Assembly (NCBI RefSeq): GCF_020723905.1 | Contig: NZ_DYHZ01000008.1 | Coordinates: 1 to 64,000, forward strand | Source: Anaerolinea thermophila | GTDB taxonomy: Bacteria > Chloroflexota > Anaerolineae > Anaerolineales > Anaerolineaceae | DNA: 64,000 nt | Direction of reading: 5' to 3' | Shown: positions 44,111 through 51,839 of the stretch, piece after piece | How the letters are laid out: each line of letters opens with the position of its first letter | Position numbering within the stretch: position 1 is the stretch's first letter | Position numbers and translations under genes: made by a program | The notes under the pieces: model-generated | What the model saw: the letters and a program-made list of their open reading frames with translations, nothing else | The model's database searches: none | What the model was told of the DNA's origin: nothing

Positions 44111-46789
44111 ATGCACCTCATCATGACCCACGAGCAGGCAGATTTTGATGCCCTGGCGGCGATGCTGGGCGCATATCTGATGCACGAGCACGCCTATCCG
44201 GTCTTACCTCGCCGTCTCAATCGAAACGTGCGAGCCTTTCTCAATCTTTATGGCAGTGAATTACCTTTTGTGGAGATTGAGGACTTGCCCAATGAGCAGG
44301 TAGAGACGGTGACGCTGGTAGATACTCAATCTCTGGTTACCCTTCGAGGGGTGAGCGCAAAATCCCGGGTGCACGTGGTGGATCACCATGCTCGCCGCGA
44401 AAATCTCCCTTCTCACTGGGAAGTGCAAATTGAGCCGGTGGGTTCCTGTACCTGTCTTTTTGTGGAAGGGCTTCGAGAGCACAACGGGAATCTCAGCCCT
44501 TTGCATGCCACCTTGTTATTATTGGGTATCTACGAGGATACCGGTTGCCTGACATATCCCAGCACGACCGCTCGGGATGCTCAGGCGGTGGGGTATTTGC
44601 TGGAACGAGGGGCAAACCTCGAGGTGGCAAATAAATTCCTGAACCCTGCGCTTTCAGCCGAGCAAAGGCGTGTTTACGATCTCCTGCTCAGTGTGGCTGA
44701 AACGGTTGAAATTGGTGGACTTCAAATCATCATCTCAGCGGCGGATGCTGGCGAGATGGTGGATGAAATTTCCAGCGTTGCCCATAAAATCCGCGATTTG
44801 CTGGACCCTGCGGCATTGTTCTTGCTGGTGCGTACCCCTGAAGGGATTCGTCTGGTGGCGCGTTCGACTACGGATCGGGTGGATGTATCCAGTATTGCCT
44901 CCCGGTTTGGCGGTGGCGGTCATGGACGAGCCGCCGCGGCTTTAATCCGCATTCCTCAAGGTGGAAAACTTCCCTATCAGGAAGCAGATGAAGATCCTCT
45001 GGATGCCATCAAGCGGGAGATTCTCCACATTTTGCCGCGCTTTGTCCAGCCGGCGGTATCTGTGAGTCAAATTATGTCCTCCAATCCCTTAACCGTCCCG
45101 CCGCATATGACCGCAGGTGAAGCCCTCAGGTGGATGGAGCGCTATGGTTTTGAGGGGTATCCGGTTGTGGAAGATGGCAAAGTTGTGGGGTTGCTCAACC
45201 GCCGGGCTGTCGAGCGCGCAGTTTCTCACAAACTCAGTTCTCTGACTGTAGCCAGTCTGATGGAAGTTGGTTCGGTTTTTGTCTATCCCGACGACTCCAT
45301 TGAGCGGGTGCGCGATGTGATGGCGCAATCTGGATGGGGGCAGGTGCCGGTGGTGGATCGCCAGACCGGAAGTGTGATTGGAATTGTCACCCGCACCGAT
45401 CTTTTGCGCCACATCAGCGGGGAAGTTCCTGTACCGGGCAGGCGCAATCTGGCGAAGGAACTGGAAGAATCCATCCCTAAAGGCAGGTTGTTGTTGATTA
45501 AAGTCATTGCTGCAGAAGCCCGCCGTTTACATCAGGCGGCGTACATTGTTGGCGGTTTTGTTCGTGATTTGCTTCTGGGGCGTCCCAGTCTGGATTTTGA
45601 TATTGTGGTAGAAGGGGATGCCATTCAACTGGCTCGCTCGCTGGAAAAACGTTTTGGTGGTCGGATTCTGCCTCACGCCCGGTTTGGCACGGCAAAGTGG
45701 ACAATTGCTCCCGTTCGGGAGAAATTAGCGGTAATGCTTTCGGAGGGGAATTCGATCAAACCGGACGAGTTACCCGAATCGCTGGATCTGATCAGCGCTC
45801 GCCGGGAGTTCTATGATTATCCCACCGCTCTTCCAACAGTGGAACGCAGCAGCATCAAACTGGACTTGCATCGCCGGGATTTCACCATTAACACCATGGC
45901 AGTGCGTCTGGATGGGCATCACTTTGGGGATTTGTACGATTACTGGGGCGGACTGCGCGATTTGGAGCAAAAAATAGTGCGGGTGTTGCACTCTCTTTCC
46001 TTTGTGGATGACCCCACCCGTCAGTTAAGGGCAGTGCGATTTGAACAGCGTTTTGATTTCCGAATTGAACAACGCACGCTCCAACTTATGGATGAGGGGC
46101 GCCCGCTCATCCGTCATCTCTCCGGTGATCGCCTGCGCCACGAATTGAACCTGATTTTGCAGGAAGAAAAAGTTTTCGCCATGCTTGCACGCCTGGAGGA
46201 ACTGGGATTGCTGGCAGCAATTCATCCTGCTCTTCACTGGGATCCGGGGATGCATCCCCCCATGCACCATGTGTTGAAAGAATCCCTCCCCGAATCATGG
46301 AAACTGCCCGAAAAAGTTGCCAATCTTCCCATCCGACTCGCGCTGGCGTATCTGGTGTGGTTATTGCCTAATCCGGAGGGGAAAAACATTGCAGAACGCC
46401 TGCGCCTGCCTGCATCCCTGCAGAACCACTGGCTGGATGCCCGCCGATTGCTTGAAGACAATCTGACATTTCAGGATGCTTTTCCCAGTCAGGTCGTCAG
46501 TGTGTTGGACCAGATAGCCGTACCTGCCCTGTACGCAGTCTTTCTGCTCAACCGGGAGGTTCACATGAAGAACATCCTGGAAAAATATGTGCATCAATGG
46601 CGTTTTGTCTTTCCATACACTACCGGTGATACCTTGAAGCATATGGGAATACCACCTGGTCCGGGGTACCGCAATATTCTCTGGCAACTGCGGGCGGCGT
46701 GGCTGGATGGAACGGTGACTACTCTGCAGGAGGAACAGGCGTTGTTGCAAACCTTGCTTTCCTCGCCTGCGGGTCAGAGAGATGCATGA
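44111..46789 (+). CDS. DHH phosphoesterase-CBS-tRNA nucleotidyltransferase fusion
   Basis: This 892-residue protein joins three modules. Residues 1-300 are a DHH/DHHA1 phosphoesterase (DFD 11-13, VDTQS 70-74, DHH 91-93, GGGGH 267-271). Residues about 315-440 hold two CBS domains. From about 465 a class II tRNA nucleotidyltransferase follows (GGFVRD 481-486, DFD 495-497, RRDFTINTMAV, FVDDPTRQLRAVRFEQR). Such fusions occur in Aquificota, Thermotogota and others, and may be A- or CCA-adding enzymes for tRNA 3' ends with an added exonuclease-like function. It overlaps the next gene as ATGA. Confidence 0.9.
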   Translation: MHLIMTHEQADFDALAAMLGAYLMHEHAYPVLPRRLNRNVRAFLNLYGSELPFVEIEDLPNEQVETVTLVDTQSLVTLRGVSAKSRVHVVDHHARRENLPSHWEVQIEPVGSCTCLFVEGLREHNGNLSPLHATLLLLGIYEDTGCLTYPSTTARDAQAVGYLLERGANLEVANKFLNPALSAEQRRVYDLLLSVAETVEIGGLQIIISAADAGEMVDEISSVAHKIRDLLDPAALFLLVRTPEGIRLVARSTTDRVDVSSIASRFGGGGHGRAAAALIRIPQGGKLPYQEADEDPLDAIKREILHILPRFVQPAVSVSQIMSSNPLTVPPHMTAGEALRWMERYGFEGYPVVEDGKVVGLLNRRAVERAVSHKLSSLTVASLMEVGSVFVYPDDSIERVRDVMAQSGWGQVPVVDRQTGSVIGIVTRTDLLRHISGEVPVPGRRNLAKELEESIPKGRLLLIKVIAAEARRLHQAAYIVGGFVRDLLLGRPSLDFDIVVEGDAIQLARSLEKRFGGRILPHARFGTAKWTIAPVREKLAVMLSEGNSIKPDELPESLDLISARREFYDYPTALPTVERSSIKLDLHRRDFTINTMAVRLDGHHFGDLYDYWGGLRDLEQKIVRVLHSLSFVDDPTRQLRAVRFEQRFDFRIEQRTLQLMDEGRPLIRHLSGDRLRHELNLILQEEKVFAMLARLEELGLLAAIHPALHWDPGMHPPMHHVLKESLPESWKLPEKVANLPIRLALAYLVWLLPNPEGKNIAERLRLPASLQNHWLDARRLLEDNLTFQDAFPSQVVSVLDQIAVPALYAVFLLNREVHMKNILEKYVHQWRFVFPYTTGDTLKHMGIPPGPGYRNILWQLRAAWLDGTVTTLQEEQALLQTLLSSPAGQRDA

Positions 46790-47322
46790 ACGCAACGAAT
46801 ATGGATAAAGAAGAATTGCTTTCGCGAATCACCGTGCGGCATTTGCGTGAAGAGGATTTGCCTGCTCTGGAATGGGAAGGGGAGTATGTGCATTTTCGTC
46901 GCATGTATGCCGATGCCTACCAGCGCATGAAGCACGGCTTAACCCTGATGTGGGTTGCTGAACTGGAAGGCGCAGGCATTATCGGGCAGGTGTTTGTTCA
47001 GTTTATTTGCGATCGTCCCGAACTGTGTAATGGCATTGATCGGGCCTATTTATATGCATTCCGGGTTCGTGCGCCTTATCGCGGTCACGGAGTGGGAGCA
47101 TTCATTCTTGCTACAGTGGAAGAAGATTTGCGCCGACGTGGCTTCCGTTATGTGACGTTGAATGTTGCCCGCGATAATCCCCGGGCGCAAGCCTTTTACG
47201 AACGCCATGGTTTCCATGTCGTAGCGCCGGAGCCAGGGCGGTGGCAATATATCAATCATCTCGGCAGGCTGGTGGAGGTGGTGGAACCCGCCTGGCGCAT
47301 GGAAAAGAGCCTGAACCCCTAG
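46786..47322 (+). CDS. GNAT-family N-acetyltransferase
   Basis: This 178-residue protein has GNAT motif A (RVRAPYRGHGVGAFIL, with the acetyl-CoA loop RGHGVG) and motif B (YVTLNVARDNPRAQAFYERHGF). The substrate is unknown. The start overlaps the previous stop by four bases, so it may be co-translated with the DHH fusion; ATG 46801 is an alternative. Its TAG overlaps the stop of a convergent lipoprotein gene. Confidence 0.88.
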   Translation: MNATNMDKEELLSRITVRHLREEDLPALEWEGEYVHFRRMYADAYQRMKHGLTLMWVAELEGAGIIGQVFVQFICDRPELCNGIDRAYLYAFRVRAPYRGHGVGAFILATVEEDLRRRGFRYVTLNVARDNPRAQAFYERHGFHVVAPEPGRWQYINHLGRLVEVVEPAWRMEKSLNP

Positions 47323-47948
47323 GGCTTCGATTGCAGTTTCAGGAAGAGCGCGCTCCCGCGCAATCCGTTTTCCAGGGCTTTGAGCCCATCTTCAATCGGA
47401 AACCACAGGCGAACCTGTCCCTCTCCGTTCTCAAAGAGAATGCTCATATAGCCCCGTGTGGTGCCGGGAAGGTCTTCCCGGGGAATCTGTTCAGCCACTT
47501 GCAGAAGACGCTCAGCCCAAAAGCCCATTTCGTCCTGCCGGGATAAACTGGATAGGGGTACTGTGAAGTAGAAATCCGTTTGCAAAGGGGTGAAGCGCAC
47601 CACCCGATTGGTGCTGACATCCAGACAATTTTCTCCGTAAGCCATCAGCATGCCCTGCACGCTTCCCCAACCATTTTTGACCAGTACGTCCTGCAGACGA
47701 GCCGTTTCTTCTTCTAACGGCTGATTCGTCCAGGCAAAGGCACAGGGGATAGGCGTAGGCGTAAATGTGGGTACCGGTGTGGGTGAAGGAACAGGGGTGT
47801 TGCTTGGTAAAGGCGTTTTCCCCAATTGTTTGGGAGGGGGGACATTCGGAGAAAAGAAATATTCCGTTGGGAACTGGCAGGATACCAGAAACGCCAGCGC
47901 ACCTAACGAAAGCATTTCCAGGAATAGGGAAAAGGAAATCCTTTTCAT
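47319..47948 (-). CDS. Lipoprotein with Pro/Thr-rich linker, unknown function
   Basis: The 209-residue protein starts MKRISFSLFLEM with a hydrophobic segment and a lipobox FLVSC (Cys24). A Pro/Thr/Ser-rich linker (about 48-75, with TPVPSPTPVPTFTPTP) tethers a C-terminal domain of about 135 residues that contains two cysteines (CAFAW and NCLDV). Such linkers are common in surface lipoproteins of Anaerolineae. The start overlaps the methyltransferase stop (TGA/ATG), suggesting an operon. Confidence 0.75.
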   Translation of the reverse strand: MKRISFSLFLEMLSLGALAFLVSCQFPTEYFFSPNVPPPKQLGKTPLPSNTPVPSPTPVPTFTPTPIPCAFAWTNQPLEEETARLQDVLVKNGWGSVQGMLMAYGENCLDVSTNRVVRFTPLQTDFYFTVPLSSLSRQDEMGFWAERLLQVAEQIPREDLPGTTRGYMSILFENGEGQVRLWFPIEDGLKALENGLRGSALFLKLQSKP

Positions 47949-48523
47949 CGGTTGTACTCCAGCCAGATCGTCAAACGTTCCCAGCGATCTTGACATTCCT
48001 GAATGCGGACAGGCGTGAATAAATTATTGAAGATTTCAATTTCCTGACGGGTTATACCGGTGTTCATACTTTGATCCACTTCCTTAAGATGGGCATACAG
48101 CAAAAAAGTTCCCGCTGGCGCAAGAAATTTGAGCAAGTTTTTCCGGTAACGTTCCCGATCCTCTTGAGGAAGTCCATGGTAACAACCGATATCAAGAATC
48201 AGGTTGAAAGAAGGAGAGAGACGGGAAAGGTCAATGACACTTCCTGAAAGCACCTCCCCTTTCATGCCCGCTCTGCGCAGTCGTTGGCGGGCTCGCCAGA
48301 CAGCCAGAAGGGAGAGATCCACACCCGCTACCTGCCAGCCCGCTTTTGCCAGTGTTAGCAGATTTGTTCCGCTTCCACAGCCAAGATCCAGCGCTCGACC
48401 GGGGGGATGGGTCTGGATAAACGCTATTAATTCTGGAGGCGAAACCTGTGTATCCCATGGCGGGCGTTTCAGGTACCAGAGATTGAAGGTGACCCAGCGC
48501 AACAGGCGTTCCAGCCATACCAT
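47945..48523 (-). CDS. SAM-dependent methyltransferase
   Basis: This 192-residue class I methyltransferase has motif I RALDLGCGSGTN (near residues 43-54), an acidic residue after the second strand (VAGVDLS), and ILDIGCYHGLP in motif IV. This resembles small TPMT/UbiE-like proteins; substrate unknown. The minus-strand ATG at 48523 is six bases after a -10 box, so the mRNA is probably leaderless. Confidence 0.85.
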   Translation of the reverse strand: MVWLERLLRWVTFNLWYLKRPPWDTQVSPPELIAFIQTHPPGRALDLGCGSGTNLLTLAKAGWQVAGVDLSLLAVWRARQRLRRAGMKGEVLSGSVIDLSRLSPSFNLILDIGCYHGLPQEDRERYRKNLLKFLAPAGTFLLYAHLKEVDQSMNTGITRQEIEIFNNLFTPVRIQECQDRWERLTIWLEYNR

Positions 48524-48529
48524 ATTTGA

Positions 48530-48558
48530 ATCTTACTTTTGAACAGCATATCCGTCAA
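48530..48558 (-). promoter_or_regulatory. Leaderless promoter of the methyltransferase-lipoprotein unit
   Basis: On the minus strand TTGACG (48553-48558) and TAAGAT (48530-48535) have a 17-base spacer. The -10 box ends six bases before the ATG at 48523, with no Shine-Dalgarno. Confidence 0.7.
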
Positions 48559-48647
48559 ATCTAAATTTCTCAACCGGTCTCTTTCTTGAATGAAGGTGCC
48601 AGTAGATGGCTGAAAGGCAAAGGCATAGCGACGAGGGCAAATTTTGC

Positions 48648-48676
48648 TTGACAAGCCGTCTTCTCTCGGTTAAAAT
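48648..48676 (+). promoter_or_regulatory. Sigma70-type promoter for the tRNA-Ala/leuS unit
   Basis: A perfect TTGACA (48648-48653) and TAAAAT (48671-48676) are separated by 17 bases. Transcription would begin near 48683, 17 bases before the first tRNA. It is the only strong promoter seen before leuS. Confidence 0.85.
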
Positions 48677-48699
48677 GGCGTCACTCCTTGGGTAACCGG

Positions 48700-48772
48700 G
48701 GGCCTGTGGCTCAGTTGGGAGAGCGCCTCAATCGCACTGAGGAGGTCAGGGGTTCGAATCCCCTCAGGTCCA
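48700..48772 (+). tRNA. tRNA-Ala (anticodon CGC)
   Basis: The 73-base gene folds into a cloverleaf: acceptor GGGCCTG pairs with CAGGTCC including the G3-T70 wobble that identifies alanine tRNA. The anticodon loop ATCGCAC gives CGC, reading GCG codons. GGTTCGAATCC forms the T arm. CCA is not encoded. Confidence 0.96.
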
Positions 48773-48820
48773 CTCGGGCTGAAGCGATTGAGCGCAAATC
48801 AGCCGGGCAATTCCAAAAAG

Positions 48821-48893
48821 GGGCCCATAGCGCAGTTGGGAGCGCGTCTCAATGGCATTGAGAAGGTCGGGGGTTCGAATCCCCCTGGGTCCA
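48821..48893 (+). tRNA. tRNA-Ala (anticodon GGC)
   Basis: The 73-base cloverleaf has acceptor GGGCCCA with TGGGTCC (G3-T70 again), anticodon loop ATGGCAT (anticodon GGC, reading GCC/GCU) and T-loop GGTTCGAATCC. CCA is not encoded. It lies 48 bases after the other tRNA-Ala and about 47 bases before the T-box leader. Confidence 0.96.
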
Positions 48894-48940
48894 CACGAAG
48901 ACAGGGGCGGGCTGAAAAGCCATGCCCTTGAGAATTTAAG

Positions 48941-49206
48941 AACAAAGCCAGGGCAGGAGTAGTAAGCCATCTGCCAGCGAGTCGGGAGAGCGTGGTGTGA
49001 GCCCGGCAAGGCGCCTGCAGAGCGCCAGTCAAGGCTGAACTCGCCTGTCACCCCTGAGGGGGAGGCTGGGCAGGTGAACGCGTAAGTAGCCTGCAACGGG
49101 TTTCGCCCGTTATCGCGACCCAAAGCGACCTGCAGAAGCAGGTAAGCAGGGTGGTACCGCGGAGGTTCATGTCACCTTCGTCCCTGAGGGGCGAAGGTGT
49201 TTTTTT
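48941..49206 (+). promoter_or_regulatory. T-box riboswitch leader for leuS
   Basis: The leader contains the canonical T-box AGGGTGGTACCGCGG (49148-49162) followed by a terminator hairpin (49173-49199) and seven Ts. In stem I there is a GAGTAGTAA element near 48957-48965, and the specifier region GAACTC (49037-49042) offers CTC, a leucine codon, which agrees with the downstream gene. Uncharged tRNA-Leu would stabilise the antiterminator and switch on leuS. Confidence 0.93.
49173..49206 (+). terminator. Regulated terminator of the leuS T-box
   Basis: CACCTTCG (49173-49180) pairs with CGAAGGTG (49192-49199), extended inward by four pairs (one G-T), with loop TGA, and followed by TTTTTTT. It competes with the T-box antiterminator. 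Confidence 0.9.
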
Positions 49207-49243
49207 ATCTGAGGCATGAAGGATAATTGAGGAGGATTGAGGT

Positions 49244-51700
49244 ATGACCGAAGCCAAAGTTCGCATTTACAACCCGGCAGAAATTGAGGCGCGCTGGCAA
49301 GAGCGTTGGGAGCGCGATGGGCTGTATCATGCAGATATTGACCCCAACAAGCCCAAACATTATGCCCTGACCATGCTTCCCTATCCCTCAGGAAATTTAC
49401 ATATCGGGCACTGGTATGCCATGACGCCCTCGGATGCCCGGGCGCGGTTTATGCGTATGCGCGGTTACAATGTGCTTTTCCCGATGGGGTTTGATGCTTT
49501 TGGGCTTCCAGCAGAAAATGCAGCCATTAAACGCAACATTCACCCCAAGGAATGGACCTATCAGAACATTGCCAATATGCGCAGGCAGTTGAAGAGCATG
49601 GGGGCGATGTTCGATTGGAGACGGGAAGCCATTTCCTCAGATCCAGAATACTACCGCTGGACGCAGTGGTTCTTTATTCAGTTTTATAAACATGGTTTGG
49701 CTTACCGCAAGATGTCGCCGGTGGATTGGTGTCCGACCTGCAATACCACACTGGCACGCGAGCAGGTATGGGGTGAAGATCGCCACTGCGAACGTTGTGG
49801 AACACCGGTCATCAAGAAAAATCTGGAGCAGTGGTTCTTCAAAACCACGGCTTATGCAGAAGAGTTGCTCCGATATGATGGCATGGACTGGCCCGAAAAA
49901 GTCCGTGAGATGCAGATTAACTGGATTGGAAAATCTGAGGGAGCATCGGTAATCTTCTCAACCGAACAGGGTGATCCATTGGAAGTTTTTACCACCCGTC
50001 CAGATACCCTGTGGGGGGTGACCTTCATGGTGCTGGCGCCGGAGCATCCTCTGGTGGAAAGGGTAACCACACCCGACCGCAAAGCCGAAGTCGAGGCTTA
50101 TGTGGCTCAGGCGATTCGCCAATCCGATATCCAGCGTGAGTCTACCGAGAAAGAGAAAACCGGTGTATTCACCGGGGGGTATGCCATTAACCCGGTCAAC
50201 GGCGAGCGCGTGCCAATCTGGATTGCTGATTATGTGCTGATGTCTTATGGCACGGGCGCCATCATGGCTGTTCCAGCCCATGATCAACGCGATTTTGAGT
50301 TTGCGCGCAAATATGGTTTGCCGGTGCGGGTGGTAATTCAACCGGAAGATATGGAACCGCTGGATGGCGATGCGCTCACTGCGGCAGTGCCTGCCAGGGG
50401 AAAGATGGTGAATTCCGGTTCTCTAACAGGCACACCCGGCGACAAATCCTTTGAGGCGGCAGTGGCGTATGTGGAGCAAATTGGCAAGGGGAAGCGTGCG
50501 GTGAATTACCGCCTGCGTGATTGGTTGATTTCCCGCCAGCGCTACTGGGGGGCGCCCATCCCAATGATTTACTGTGAGAAGTGCGGTGTCCTCCCCGTTC
50601 CGGAGGATCAACTGCCGGTTTTGCTGCCAGATGATGTGGAATGGCGTCCTACCGGCGAAAGCCCGTTGAAACTGCATCCTACCTGGCGCTTTACCACCTG
50701 TCCAAACTGTGGCGGCAAAGCGGAGCGCGAGACCGATACCATGGATACCTTCATGTGTTCTTCCTGGTATCACCTGCGTTACCTCAGTCCGCATTATGAC
50801 CAGGGACCCTTTGACCCCAGAGAATACGATTACTGGATGCCGGTGGATACCTATACGGGTGGTGCCGAGCATGCCACCATGCACCTGATTTATACGCGCT
50901 TCTTCCATAAAGCCTGCCGGGATATTGGCATTACAAAAGGCAACGAGCCGATGATTCAACTGCGCAACCAGGGACAGATTCTGGGACCTGACGGACAGCG
51001 CATGAGCAAGTCGCGCGGGAATGTGGTGGACCCCGATGAACAGGTGCGGTTGTACGGCGCCGACACGGTACGTGCCTTCCTGATGTTTGGGTATCGCTGG
51101 GCAGAAGGTGGCCCATGGGGAACGGAAAACATTCAAGGGGTCAATCGCTGGTTGCGCCGGGTATGGTCTCTGTTTTTGGAAGAAGCCGAGGGCGGTAAGG
51201 CGGATGAAGCCACTTACAAACGTTTGCGCCGCAAAGTCCACCAGACTCTGCGCTCGGTGACACGCGACTTTGAAGAATTTGAGTTCAACACCATTGTCTC
51301 AGCGTTGATGGAACTGGCTAACGAAATGAGCCGCGCCAAACAGAACGGAGCCTTTGGTACGCCCGTCTGGGATGAAGCCGTGGAAATTTACCTGAAGATG
51401 CTCGCTCCGGTTGCTCCGCACATTTCCGAGGAAATTTGGGCGCAGTTGGGTAAACCTTATTCGATCCATCTGCAATCCTGGCCTCAGGTGGATGAGGAGG
51501 CTGCCAGAGAAGAAGAAATTACGCTGGCAGTCCAGGTGAATGGGAAAGTGCGCGATCGTCTGGTGGTTCCAGCGGAAATCGACCGCGAGACGGTGGAAAA
51601 AATGGCACTGGCAAGTCCTGCGGTGCAAAAATTCCTGGAAGGGCGTGCTCCCAAACAGGTCATCTACGTGCCGGGTAAACTGGTCAGCATCGTTGGGTAG
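49244..51700 (+). CDS. leuS: Leucyl-tRNA synthetase
   Basis: The 818-residue class I synthetase has the HIGH box (GNLHIGHWYAMTPSD), the CP1 editing domain (VFTTRPDTLWGVTFMVLAPEHP) and the KMSKS box (GPDGQRMSKSRGNVVDP). The last 60 residues are the C-terminal tRNA-binding domain (LAVQVNGKVRDRLVVPAE). A ZN-like CPTC/CERC pair is in the zinc-1 domain. It is controlled by the T-box leader. GAGGAGGATTGAGG precedes the ATG. Confidence 0.97.
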   Translation: MTEAKVRIYNPAEIEARWQERWERDGLYHADIDPNKPKHYALTMLPYPSGNLHIGHWYAMTPSDARARFMRMRGYNVLFPMGFDAFGLPAENAAIKRNIHPKEWTYQNIANMRRQLKSMGAMFDWRREAISSDPEYYRWTQWFFIQFYKHGLAYRKMSPVDWCPTCNTTLAREQVWGEDRHCERCGTPVIKKNLEQWFFKTTAYAEELLRYDGMDWPEKVREMQINWIGKSEGASVIFSTEQGDPLEVFTTRPDTLWGVTFMVLAPEHPLVERVTTPDRKAEVEAYVAQAIRQSDIQRESTEKEKTGVFTGGYAINPVNGERVPIWIADYVLMSYGTGAIMAVPAHDQRDFEFARKYGLPVRVVIQPEDMEPLDGDALTAAVPARGKMVNSGSLTGTPGDKSFEAAVAYVEQIGKGKRAVNYRLRDWLISRQRYWGAPIPMIYCEKCGVLPVPEDQLPVLLPDDVEWRPTGESPLKLHPTWRFTTCPNCGGKAERETDTMDTFMCSSWYHLRYLSPHYDQGPFDPREYDYWMPVDTYTGGAEHATMHLIYTRFFHKACRDIGITKGNEPMIQLRNQGQILGPDGQRMSKSRGNVVDPDEQVRLYGADTVRAFLMFGYRWAEGGPWGTENIQGVNRWLRRVWSLFLEEAEGGKADEATYKRLRRKVHQTLRSVTRDFEEFEFNTIVSALMELANEMSRAKQNGAFGTPVWDEAVEIYLKMLAPVAPHISEEIWAQLGKPYSIHLQSWPQVDEEAAREEEITLAVQVNGKVRDRLVVPAEIDRETVEKMALASPAVQKFLEGRAPKQVIYVPGKLVSIVG

Positions 51701-51721
51701 GTTGATTCAGGAAATCTGTAT

Positions 51722-51758
51722 GAAGCGGGAAGAACTCTAACTTCCCGCTTCTTTCTTT
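51722..51758 (+). terminator. Intrinsic terminator after leuS
   Basis: GAAGCGGGAAG (51722-51732) pairs perfectly with CTTCCCGCTTC (51741-51751), followed by TTTCTTT. Confidence 0.85.
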
Positions 51759-51839
51759 ATTTACCAATCTTATCGGAAATGTTAAGTGAAAGAATACGGG
51801 GATGAATTAAAATTACAATACACAAATCAGGGGTTTTTC

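Noticed and set aside
48894-48940. Separate leuS promoter after the second tRNA-Ala
   Set aside because: A TTGAGA occurs at 48928-48933, but there is no matching -10 box; the hairpin at 48905-48927 is not a terminator either.
50423-51241. Minus-strand open frame of 272 codons within leuS
   Set aside because: Antisense to the well-conserved leuS catalytic core; composition fits a shadow frame.
51786-51839. GTG start for the SF1B helicase at 51786
   Set aside because: No ribosome-binding site; the ATG at 51840 has AGGGG at a suitable distance. It cannot be fully excluded.
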